Shown in pieces: positions 57,248 to 64,000 of a DNA stretch of 64,000 bases. Source of the DNA: Streptomyces sp. Je 1-369 (GTDB taxonomy: Bacteria; Actinomycetota; Actinomycetes; Streptomycetales; Streptomycetaceae); the NCBI RefSeq assembly GCF_026810505.1, contig NZ_CP101750.1:6684515-6748514 (forward strand), read 5' to 3'. The position numbers and the translations under genes were made by a program. The stretch's first letter is position 1, and each line of letters opens with the position of its first letter. Under the pieces are notes generated by a model. It made no database searches. It was given only the letters and a program-made list of their open reading frames with translations, and was not told the DNA's origin.

Positions 57248-60200
57248 CTAGCGGCCGTGGTCGCGGAGCCTGCCCACGCGCTCGCGGTCGCTGCGCAACT
57301 CCGCGCGGAGCAGCCGCGACAACGGAGCGAGGAGCCGCCGCGCGAGGTCGTCGAGGTCGGCGGGGGCTGCGGCTTCGGAGTCGGGGCCGGGGTTGGTGTG
57401 CTCGGCCTGGGCCGGGGTGGCCGGTTTGGTCTCCGCCGGGGCTGGGCGGGGGGCCGGGGCGGGTTGCAGGGGGACGGAAACCTGCTGTTGGGGCTGGGGT
57501 CGTTGGGGTTGCGGCTCGGGCTGGGTGGGCGCGGCACGTCGTTGGACGGAGGGCGCCGGGATGGGCGCGGTACGTACGAGGGGTGGGGCGGGGGTGGGGG
57601 TGGGACGGGGCGGCGTAGGGGCGGCCGGTTTTGCGAGGGGTACGACGACGGGGGCGACGCCGCTGTTGGGCGGGTGCGGGTGCGGGTGCGTGGCGGCGTG
57701 GGGTGCGGGGCTTGTCGACTTTTGCAGGGGCACGGGGGTGGGTGCCGCCTTGGGGGCGGCCCCCGTTGCGGGGGTGTGCGGCGTGCTGGTGGTGGTGTGC
57801 GGCGTCAGGCCCCGGGCGGGGGAGAGGGGGTACTGAGCCGCTGCGGGCCGGTAACTGCCGGGGGCGACGCGACGGTTGATCGGGACGACGGGGAGGGGGC
57901 GGGGTTGTGGCTGGGCGTGCTTCGGTACCGGTGCGGGGTCGCTGCTTGCCGCGGGGGCGGGACCACTTGTCATCGGCTTCGGGGCAGGCGTCGTCGGTGC
58001 GCTGCTCGTCGGAGTCTGCTGCGAGTGGGTCTGGGGCGAACGGGCGGGGCCCGCGAGTGGTGCGGTCCCGCTGCTCGCCGACGTCTGGACCGGGGGCACG
58101 GGTGCGCCTATCGCGGTGCGGCGGGGGTGGGGCTGGTCGCTATGGGTGGGGGAGGGGGTGTCGGTCGTCGGCGGTCCGCTGAGAGGGCGCGGGTGGTTCT
58201 GGGATGCCGGGGCAGGAGCGGGGGCCGGTGTGGGCGCGGCGTTCGCTTGCCGTTGGGCGGGGGGCACGGGTGCGCCGATTGCGGTGCGGCGGGGGCGGCC
58301 GCTTGCCGTGGGCGGAGTGGGTGCGGACCCGGCTGACCGTTGGACAGGGGGCACAGGTGTGCCGGTGCTGGTGGGGTGGGGGTGGTTCTGGGGGCCGACG
58401 GTGGGCGTGGGAGTGGTGGGTGGTGTGGGTGCGGCGTTCGCTGACCGTTGCACGGGGGGCACGGGTGCGCCGATTGCGGTGCGGCGCGGGCGGGGCTGAC
58501 CACTCGCCGTGCGCGTGGGTTCAGGTGCGGCGCCGGCGTTCGTCGGCTTGTGGGCGGGTGCCGCGGGGGTGGACGTCGGCGTCGGCCTCGGTGCGGGGCC
58601 GGGGGACGTCGACCTCTGGGCAGGGGCCGTCGGGCCGTTGACCGGGGCGGGGTCGGGGTGGCTCTGACCCGGTGTGGTGGGGGTGGGTGCGGCGGTCGTC
58701 GGCCGCTGGGCCGGAGGCGTCGGCGCGTCCGTCGCCGGTGTGGTGCGGGGGCGCTTCTGGACGGGTGCCGTGGGGGTGGTTCCCGCGCTCGTCGGCTTTT
58801 GCGCAGGGGCCGTTGGGCCCTGGGCCGGGGTGGGGCTGGAGCTCGTTGACCTCTGGGCAGGGGGGAGCGGTCCGTCGACCGGACTGCGGTTGCTCGCCGT
58901 GGGGGCGGGCGTGGACTTGGGTGCGGGGCCGTTGGTCGCTGTCCGCTGGACGGGGGCGTTCTGCGGTGCGGGCGCGTTGGTCGTGGTGTCGTGCGGAGGG
59001 CTCTTCGGGGCCGGGGCCGGGGTGCTTGCCGCGGCGGCGGGCGTGGACTTGGGTGCCGTCCGCTGGGCGGGGGTCTCGTGCGGGTGGGCCTTGGGCGCCG
59101 GGCTGCTGGCTGTGGGTGCGGGGCCGTTGGTCGCTGTCCGCTGGACGGGGGCGTTCTGCGGTGCGGGCGCGTTGGCCGTGGTCTCGTGCGGAGGGCTCTT
59201 CGGGGCCGGGGCCGGGGTGCTTGCCGCGGCGGCGGGCGTGGACTTGGGTGCCGTCCGCTGGGCGGGGGTCTCGTGCGGGTGGGCCGTGGGCGCCGGGCTG
59301 CTGGCTGCGGGTGCGGCGCCGTTGGTCGCTGTCCGCTGGACAGCGGCCTCGGGTGGGCGGCCCTTCGGTGCCGAGCTGCTCGTCGCGGGTGCGGGGCTGT
59401 TGTTCGGCGTCTGCTGGGCAGGGGGCACGGACGGGTGACTCTTCGGTGCCGGGTCGCCTGCCGTGGGCGCGGGTGTCGTCCGCTGGGCGGGGGTCTCGTG
59501 CGGGCGGGCCTTTGGTGCCGGGGTGCTCGTCGCGGGTGCGGGGCCGTTGTTCGGCGTCCGCTGGGCGGGGGCCTCGGACGGGTGGTCCTTGGGCGCCGGG
59601 GTGCTCGCCGCGGGGGCTGCCGTGCGCTCGGGGCCGTTGGTGGCCGTCCGCTGGACCGGGGGCTGGTGCGGGGTGCTCTGCGGTGCGGGCGCGTTCGTCG
59701 CGGCCTCGTGCGCGCGGCTCTTCGGCGTCGGGGTGCTCGCCTTGGGAGTGGGCACGTTGTCGGCCGTGCGGTGACCGGGAATCTCGTGCGGGGCGGGCCG
59801 CGACGCGGGCGCGTCCGGTGCGGCGTCCTGCGCACGGTTCTTCGGCGTCGGGGCGTTCGCTGCGGGGGCGGGTGCCGGGGTGACGGGCGCCGTGCGTTGG
59901 GCCGGGGGCTCAGGCGGGGCACTCTGCGGTGCCGCCGGTGCGGGGGCACCGGAAGGCGTGCCCGGACCGGCCTGCGCGCGCTGGACCCGGCGTATGCGAG
60001 GCCGTCGCTGTACGGGCTCAACGGGGGAATTCGCCCGTACAGCGACGGGGTCCGTGGCCGCTGACGCGGCATGCGATCCCGGGTCGGCAGGGGGAACCGG
60101 CCCGGGGGCATCGGTGGGCGGCGCGGTGGAGCTCGGCGGCGCCGTACGTGCCGCCCCGACAGGGAACAACTGCCGCTGTGGCACCACGCCCGGCGCCGCC

Positions 60201-60802
60201 GACACCAGCGGAGAGCGTCGGGTCGTACGCGACGGCTGCACCACCGGTACGGCAGGGCCACCCGGCGAGCTGCTCGCCGCCGGAGCAGGCAGCGCCCGCG
60301 CGGCGGCGGACCGCTGCACCGGCGCCGTGGCGGAGGAAGTCGCGGCCCCGCCCGCACCGAGGGGCGCGGCCTGCTCCTCCGTACCGGCAGTACTCGGATC
60401 ACTCATCCCCCGTACCGGCAGACGGAGCGAAGGCAGGTCGAGGTCGCCCGGTCGGCCCGCCACCGGCGTCAGGACGTCGTGCAGCACACCGCCGGGCGCG
60501 GAGGCACGTACCGCATGCCCCAGCTCGCCGCCGAAGGACGGGTTCTGGTGGGTGGCGAGCATCGCGCCGAAACCCTGCTCGGCGACGGTCCGCGGCGTCG
60601 CGAGAACACGCTGGACGGGCGGCACGGAGGCCCACCCGCCACCACTGCCGCGGACCTCGGCACCGGAGCCGCTTTCGGGACCGACACCGGCCTCAGCACT
60701 CGAAGCGACTCCAACACCCGAAGCGACCTCGGCCGAAGCGCCCTCGGAGCCGCCCGGCGTACCCTCGCCCCGCGAACCCCGCCGCCACTTGAACAAGCCC
60801 AT
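57248..60802 (-). CDS. Giant Pro/Ala-rich low-complexity protein of the injection cluster
   Basis: 1184 residues. It begins MGLFKWRRGSRGEG. A short folded-looking block lies near residue 60-120 (VQRVLATPRTVAEQGFGAMLATHQNPSFGGELGHAVRA, VLHDVLTPVAGRPGDLDLPSLRLPVRG). About 950 residues of P/A/T-rich disorder follow, with recurring (P/A)xQR(T/S/A) motifs and a 65-residue tandem duplication (about 498-627). The conserved C-terminal helix is PADLDDLARRLLAPLSRLLRAELRSDRERVGRL. Length-variable proteins with this kind of C-terminus occur, as I recall, in actinobacterial injection clusters. It could be a sheath, tube or tether factor, or a length ruler, but none of these is shown. The ATG at 60802 follows GAGG. 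Confidence 0.82.
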   Translation of the reverse strand: MGLFKWRRGSRGEGTPGGSEGASAEVASGVGVASSAEAGVGPESGSGAEVRGSGGGWASVPPVQRVLATPRTVAEQGFGAMLATHQNPSFGGELGHAVRASAPGGVLHDVLTPVAGRPGDLDLPSLRLPVRGMSDPSTAGTEEQAAPLGAGGAATSSATAPVQRSAAARALPAPAASSSPGGPAVPVVQPSRTTRRSPLVSAAPGVVPQRQLFPVGAARTAPPSSTAPPTDAPGPVPPADPGSHAASAATDPVAVRANSPVEPVQRRPRIRRVQRAQAGPGTPSGAPAPAAPQSAPPEPPAQRTAPVTPAPAPAANAPTPKNRAQDAAPDAPASRPAPHEIPGHRTADNVPTPKASTPTPKSRAHEAATNAPAPQSTPHQPPVQRTATNGPERTAAPAASTPAPKDHPSEAPAQRTPNNGPAPATSTPAPKARPHETPAQRTTPAPTAGDPAPKSHPSVPPAQQTPNNSPAPATSSSAPKGRPPEAAVQRTATNGAAPAASSPAPTAHPHETPAQRTAPKSTPAAAASTPAPAPKSPPHETTANAPAPQNAPVQRTATNGPAPTASSPAPKAHPHETPAQRTAPKSTPAAAASTPAPAPKSPPHDTTTNAPAPQNAPVQRTATNGPAPKSTPAPTASNRSPVDGPLPPAQRSTSSSPTPAQGPTAPAQKPTSAGTTPTAPVQKRPRTTPATDAPTPPAQRPTTAAPTPTTPGQSHPDPAPVNGPTAPAQRSTSPGPAPRPTPTSTPAAPAHKPTNAGAAPEPTRTASGQPRPRRTAIGAPVPPVQRSANAAPTPPTTPTPTVGPQNHPHPTSTGTPVPPVQRSAGSAPTPPTASGRPRRTAIGAPVPPAQRQANAAPTPAPAPAPASQNHPRPLSGPPTTDTPSPTHSDQPHPRRTAIGAPVPPVQTSASSGTAPLAGPARSPQTHSQQTPTSSAPTTPAPKPMTSGPAPAASSDPAPVPKHAQPQPRPLPVVPINRRVAPGSYRPAAAQYPLSPARGLTPHTTTSTPHTPATGAAPKAAPTPVPLQKSTSPAPHAATHPHPHPPNSGVAPVVVPLAKPAAPTPPRPTPTPAPPLVRTAPIPAPSVQRRAAPTQPEPQPQRPQPQQQVSVPLQPAPAPRPAPAETKPATPAQAEHTNPGPDSEAAAPADLDDLARRLLAPLSRLLRAELRSDRERVGRLRDHGR
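58921..59310 (-). repeat. 195-base tandem duplication inside the giant Pro-rich gene
   Basis: Two nearly identical 195-base units (58921-59115 and 59116-59310) follow each other in frame, each coding for 65 residues with PVQRTATNGPAP and APKSPPHETT/DTT. The few differences are single bases. Shorter PRRTAIGAPVPPVQ units recur three times further on. Recent duplication is likely. Confidence 0.85.
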
Positions 60803-60815
60803 CACTTACCTCGAC

Positions 60816-60983
60816 TCACCGACCGGTCGCCTTCGCCTCCGCCTGCTCCACCAATGTGGCGGTCCGCCCCACGTACGCGCGCCGGTCCGCGTGTTCGAGG
60901 TCGAGGATGTCGTCCATGCCCCAGTGGAAGTGGTAGGCGAGGTACGCGACTTCCTCCTCGATGCGGTCGGCCGCGTACGTCAC
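60816..60983 (-). CDS. DUF6760 family small protein of the injection cluster
   Basis: 55 residues: VTYAADRIEEEVAYLAYHFHWGMDDILDLEHADRRAYVGR, matching DUF6760, a short helical protein that, from memory, follows the tube-chaperone-type gene in actinobacterial injection clusters. The GTG at 60983 overlaps the upstream gene's stop by four bases (GTGA), with a GGGGGA ribosome site. Its helix-turn-helix-like layout and tight coupling suggest a tail assembly factor working with the preceding gene. It is easy to miss because of its length. Confidence 0.8.
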   Translation of the reverse strand: MTYAADRIEEEVAYLAYHFHWGMDDILDLEHADRRAYVGRTATLVEQAEAKATGR

Positions 60984-61426
60984 GATTCCCCCAGGCGGCT
61001 CCCGGCCAGCTCCACCTCGAAGGACTCCGAGCAGTGCGGGCAGGCCACCGCCGCGCGGGTGTGGCCCTCCGCGTTGATCTGCCGGTAGAAGTCCTGGAGG
61101 AAGGCGAGGTCGGAGGCGAACATGTTCTCCACCGTGCCGTCGTGGACCGAGCCGAGCGTGCCGAGCCGGGTGATGACCCGGCCCAGCAGTACGACGGACA
61201 GGTAGGCGGGGTTCTCGCGCACCCGCACGTCCCGCAGCGGCACCAGTTCGTCACGTGCCGTCGCGAGCCGCATCGCGCCGTTGCGGTGCACGGTGCCGGA
61301 CTCGTCCACGAAACCGCGCGGCAACTCGAACTCGAATTCCGTACGCAGTGGTTCGCGGACGCCCGTCACCGCGCCGGGCACCGTGCCCGCGCCCGCAGCC
61401 GTCCCCGCCGGACCCTCGCGCCGCAT
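60980..61426 (-). CDS. Injection-system accessory protein upstream of DUF6760
   Basis: 148 residues. LRTEFEFELPRGFVDESGTVHRNGAMRLATARDELVPLRDVRVRENPAYLSVVLLGRVITRLGTLGSVHDGTVENMFASDLAFLQDFYRQIN resembles phage tail-assembly-type proteins encoded after the tube gene. It ends VACPHCSESFEVELAGSRLGES with one CxxC pair. Its ATG shares a base with the tube gene's stop (TAATG), and its own stop overlaps the DUF6760 start. By position it may be a tube or sheath assembly chaperone. The exact counterpart in characterised systems was not identified. Confidence 0.8.
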   Translation of the reverse strand: MRREGPAGTAAGAGTVPGAVTGVREPLRTEFEFELPRGFVDESGTVHRNGAMRLATARDELVPLRDVRVRENPAYLSVVLLGRVITRLGTLGSVHDGTVENMFASDLAFLQDFYRQINAEGHTRAAVACPHCSESFEVELAGSRLGES

Positions 61427-61869
61427 TATTCGATGACCAGCTCTTCGAAGACGATGGTGACCTGCTCGGTCAGCGCGGCGGCGTCGCCGGCCTTGACCCC
61501 GCTGGTCTCCACCTTGCTGCACCAGGCGTTGCGCAGGTTGTACCGCTTCACCGGGTTGTTCTGGTAATCCATCATCATGATCGTCGCGTTCTTGCGCGCC
61601 GAGCCCATGTCGCCCGCGATGGACTTGTTGATCCACTCGCTGAAGACGGGGCTCTGCGTCATGCCGCGGGTGACCGTGCACTCGCCGGCCTTCTTCACGC
61701 CGGGCATCTTCTTCACGACGGGCTTGCCGTCGGCCGAGACCTGCTGGTACTCGATGACGTCCTGCTCCATCGAGAGGCCGCTGACCTCCTGGAGGTATTC
61801 GACCATGACACCGTCGATCTGCAGGCCGAAATTGTGGGTGGTGAGGGCGTCACCGGGCTGAAGGGACAA
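61426..61869 (-). CDS. Tail tube protein (T4 gp19-like), main copy
   Basis: 147 residues. MSLQPGDALTTHNFGLQIDGVMVEYLQEVSGLSMEQDVIEYQQVSADGKPVVKKMPGVKKAGECTVTRGM is the tube family opening in contractile systems; the end EQVTIVFEELVIE is the closing strand. It polymerises into the inner tube that carries the payload. The start appears to be TTG at 61869, with AGGAG about ten bases ahead and a protein opening that fits the family; there is no nearer ATG. The sheath gene lies 86 bases upstream on the same strand. Confidence 0.92.
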   Translation of the reverse strand: MSLQPGDALTTHNFGLQIDGVMVEYLQEVSGLSMEQDVIEYQQVSADGKPVVKKMPGVKKAGECTVTRGMTQSPVFSEWINKSIAGDMGSARKNATIMMMDYQNNPVKRYNLRNAWCSKVETSGVKAGDAAALTEQVTIVFEELVIE

Positions 61870-61955
61870 GGGGGTTCACTCCTGAAGTGCCTGGATTGAT
61901 CGTTCTTAGGTGGCGTACTGGCGTACCGGCGTACCGGCTTACTGCTCGGCTCGGA

Positions 61956-63554
61956 CTACTCCTCCAGCTCGCCGCCCCCGCCGGAGAACTGCGCGAGCCG
62001 GAACACCACGAACTCGGCGGGCTTGACCGGCGCGATGCCGATCTCGCAGACGACCCGGCCGAGGTCGACCGACTCCGGAGGGTTGGTCTCCGCGTCGCAC
62101 TTCACGTAGAAGGCGTCCTCGGGACGCGCGCCGAAGAGGGCACCCGAACGCCACTCGTTGACGAGGAACGCCGAGACGTTGCGGCGGATACGCGCCCACA
62201 GGGCGTGGTCGTTCGGCTCGAACACCACCCACTGGGTGCCGATGAGGATCGACTCTTCGAGGTAGTTGAAGTAGCGGCGCACGTTCAGGTAGCGCCACGC
62301 CGGGTCGGACGCCATCGTGCGCGCGCCCCACACGCGGATGCCGCGGCCCGGGAACGCGCGGATGCAGTTCACACCGATCGGGTTGAGCAGGTCCTGCTCA
62401 CCGCGGGTGATCTGCAGCTCCAGGTCGACCGCGCCGCGCACGATCTCGTTGGCCGGCGCCTTGTGCACACCGCGCTCGGCGTCGTTGCGCGCCCAGATGC
62501 CCGCCATGTGGCCGGACGGCGGCACGACCACCGACTGACCGGACGCCGGGTCGAAGGACTTGATCCAGGGGTAGTAGAGGGCGGCGTAGCGCGAGTCGTA
62601 GCCGGCCAGCTCCTGGCGCCACTGCCGGACCTGGCGGGCGTTCAGCGACGGCGGCGGGTCGATGATGGCCATCCGGTCGCCCATCAGCTCACAGTGCGAG
62701 ATGAGGCCGAGCTGGACCGCCTTGACCTGCTCCTCGTCGATGATGCCCTGCTGGTAGGCGGCCATCAGGTCGGGCACCGCGACCATGTTGATCTCGTCGA
62801 GGGCCTCCAGGCCGCCGAAGCCGGTGCGGTCCGAGGAGTCGCCGATGAACTGGGCGGTCTCGATGCGCGACACCTGGCCGTTCGAGGCGGGCACGGCGGG
62901 GGTGGCGGGCGTCGGCGGGGCCAGCGTCACGGTCTGCGCGTCGGGCTTGGCGAGCTGCCCGCCGGCCGTGGAGGCCTCCTCCAGGGCGATCGTCTTGGAC
63001 CGCTGCCTGACCTGCGTGACCACGTAGTTGCGGGCGGTCTTCTTCGCGCTGACGTCGAAGTTCTCGACGACCTTGTCGCCGTCCTTGACGATCAGCTTGA
63101 AGCGGTCGGCGGCGCCCTCGCCCTCGCCGTCCTGCACCTCGACGGTCAGCGCGCCGCCGTCCGTGGTGCCCGCCGTGATCGCCGACACCGTGAACGCGCC
63201 GAGCGCCACGGGCTCGCCCGCGGTGAGCTCCTTGGGGGCCTGCGCCTGCGTCTGCTGCGCGGGGGCCTGCTGCTGCGGCTCGGTCGCGTCAGTGCCGCCG
63301 ACGCGCACGACGTACGCGGCGCTGCCGCCGTTGTTGAAGAACCCGTACACGGAGTGCGCCAGGTAGTACCCGTCCGTGAACTCGCCGAACGCGGCCACAT
63401 ACTGCGACCAGTTGGTCACCAGCGTCGGCTCGTTGAGCGGTCCCCGCGGTGCAAGGCCGACGAAGGCCGCGACGGAGGTGCCGACGCCTTCGATGGGACG
63501 CGAACCGCTGGCGACTTCCTCGATGTAGACGCCGGGGGACAGGTAGTTGGGCAT
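61956..63554 (-). CDS. Contractile tail sheath protein
   Basis: 532 residues. MPNYLSPGVYIEEVASGSRPIEGVGTSVAAFVGLAPRGP opens the family; the middle (about 90-230) is an inserted beta-rich, Ala/Gln-rich region, and the C-terminal half (LEALDEINMVAVPDLMAAYQQG, MAIIDPPPSLNARQVRQWRQEL, YYPWIKSFDPASGQSVVVPPSGHMAGIWARND, INCIRAFPGRGIRVWGARTMASDPAWRYLNVRRYFNYLEESI) forms the contracting domain. It builds the outer sheath that drives the tube. The ATG at 63554 has GGAG ahead. This is the first gene of the cluster in this window; ATPase and tail-terminator genes would lie beyond the right edge or elsewhere. Confidence 0.94.
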   Translation of the reverse strand: MPNYLSPGVYIEEVASGSRPIEGVGTSVAAFVGLAPRGPLNEPTLVTNWSQYVAAFGEFTDGYYLAHSVYGFFNNGGSAAYVVRVGGTDATEPQQQAPAQQTQAQAPKELTAGEPVALGAFTVSAITAGTTDGGALTVEVQDGEGEGAADRFKLIVKDGDKVVENFDVSAKKTARNYVVTQVRQRSKTIALEEASTAGGQLAKPDAQTVTLAPPTPATPAVPASNGQVSRIETAQFIGDSSDRTGFGGLEALDEINMVAVPDLMAAYQQGIIDEEQVKAVQLGLISHCELMGDRMAIIDPPPSLNARQVRQWRQELAGYDSRYAALYYPWIKSFDPASGQSVVVPPSGHMAGIWARNDAERGVHKAPANEIVRGAVDLELQITRGEQDLLNPIGVNCIRAFPGRGIRVWGARTMASDPAWRYLNVRRYFNYLEESILIGTQWVVFEPNDHALWARIRRNVSAFLVNEWRSGALFGARPEDAFYVKCDAETNPPESVDLGRVVCEIGIAPVKPAEFVVFRLAQFSGGGGELEE

Positions 63555-64000
63555 GCTGCTGTGCTCCAAGGCTCGAGGGGTGGCGAGGGTGTGGCGGGCG
63601 GACCGGCGATGCGCCGGTGCGGCTGCCGCTCGTTCCCCCTGTGTGCCGGCCGTGTGCCGGTCCCCGCTGGTTCGTACCTTGTCGACGGTGCCTCACGCGC
63701 GGGCCGGTGCGTAGAGACGGAAGGACGTCAGTGAGGGCAGATGCCGCTGCCCGTTCAGCCGTCGGGCGGACGCGGCCGACCTGAGTGTTCGCGGTGGCGG
63801 CCGGAGCTACCCGGCCGGTGCGGGGCGCGTTGCCCGTCCGATCATCGGCCCGGGGGCGGAGGGCAGTCCGGGGCGGTCGAGGGCAGGGTTGGCGGGAGGG
63901 GTGTGGGGGCGTTCCGTGCGGGGTAAGGCCGAATGTGAATGGTCGGTGGCGCATATGCCCCGCCCCGGGTGCCCGGCACGTCAACACCTGGTCAACAAGG
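63555..64000. other. Upstream region of the sheath gene, no gene seen
   Basis: The 446 bases to the window edge hold no convincing gene on either strand; open frames are irregular shadows. It should contain the promoter of the minus-strand cluster. On the minus strand TTGACC and TTGACG occur at about 63975-63995, but no matching -10 at normal spacing was seen. Confidence 0.45.

Noticed and set aside
58108..60402. 764-residue minus-strand frame within the Pro-rich gene
   Set aside because: The repeats keep several frames open. The 1184-residue frame was preferred because it has a ribosome site, a conserved C-terminus and continuity with the cluster.
49428..63554. Defective prophage
   Set aside because: No terminase, portal, capsid, integrase or lysis gene, and the gene order matches contractile injection systems.
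1..64000. CRISPR arrays, tRNA or rRNA genes, intact insertion sequences
   Set aside because: None was recognised by eye. Repeats present are short tandem units or intragenic duplications, without regular spacers or transposase motifs. A covariance-model scan would be needed to exclude a tRNA formally.

Overview
The window looks like a Streptomyces chromosome arm or near-core region. GC is very high (about 70-73%), GTG and TTG starts are common, gene ends overlap by 1-4 bases, and the gene content is typical of the genus: F420-dependent oxidoreductases, a spore photoproduct lyase-like protein, SepF-like and DUF5994/DUF6099/DUF6328 proteins, a 2-methylisoborneol operon and an actinobacterial contractile injection system. 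No rRNA, tRNA, CRISPR array or intact insertion sequence was seen. The species cannot be named from the sequence alone.

Left end (1-5.1 kb). A Ser/Thr protein kinase runs off the left edge, fused in frame to a segment resembling the N-terminus of large actinobacterial DEAD/DEAH helicases. Next comes gene-poor, less GC-rich DNA with a 24-base perfect palindrome, an unrecognised four-helix membrane protein and a glycoside hydrolase family 15 gene broken by many frameshifts. This looks like a decayed or acquired segment.

5.1-14.7 kb. A Cys-rich DUF326 protein coupled to a tiny Pro-rich protein, an acetate kinase, an SRPBCC protein, an F420 enzyme, a DUF6328 membrane protein, and three DUF5994 paralogues around a ferredoxin reductase/fatty acid desaturase pair that resembles the mycobacterial Rv3230c/DesA3 couple.

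14.6-27.9 kb. A coupled acyltransferase-3/PIG-L deacetylase pair, an alpha/beta hydrolase, an isolated tsaD-GNAT pair, a nitrilase divergent from a LacI regulator with two matching operators between them, DUF2945/DUF3140/spore photoproduct lyase-like genes (a probable DNA-damage or stress group), three small secreted proteins, a histidine phosphatase and an M20 amidohydrolase.

27.9-39.4 kb. Corrin-ring synthesis: cobN (behind a cobalamin riboswitch), cobG-cobH-cobIJ (overlapping), cobK, cbiD, cobM and cobL. Aerobic-type CobG and CobN coexist with anaerobic-type CbiD.

39.5-45.4 kb. An enterochelin esterase under a perfect DmdR/IdeR-type iron box, a SepF-like protein, a coupled AAA-type ATPase/MazG pyrophosphohydrolase pair, DUF6099, a low-complexity protein and a second F420 enzyme.

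45.7-49.4 kb. The 2-methylisoborneol operon: a family 2B encapsulin shell with a cyclic-nucleotide-binding domain, 2-methylisoborneol synthase with a long disordered N-terminus, and geranyl diphosphate C-methyltransferase.

49.4-63.6 kb. A contractile injection system on the minus strand: sheath, tube, small adaptor genes, a 1184-residue Pro/Ala-rich protein, second tube/initiator, LysM protein, spike, gp25, baseplate J, tail protein I, and a zinc-ribbon/transmembrane/discoidin protein that may tether the particle to the membrane.
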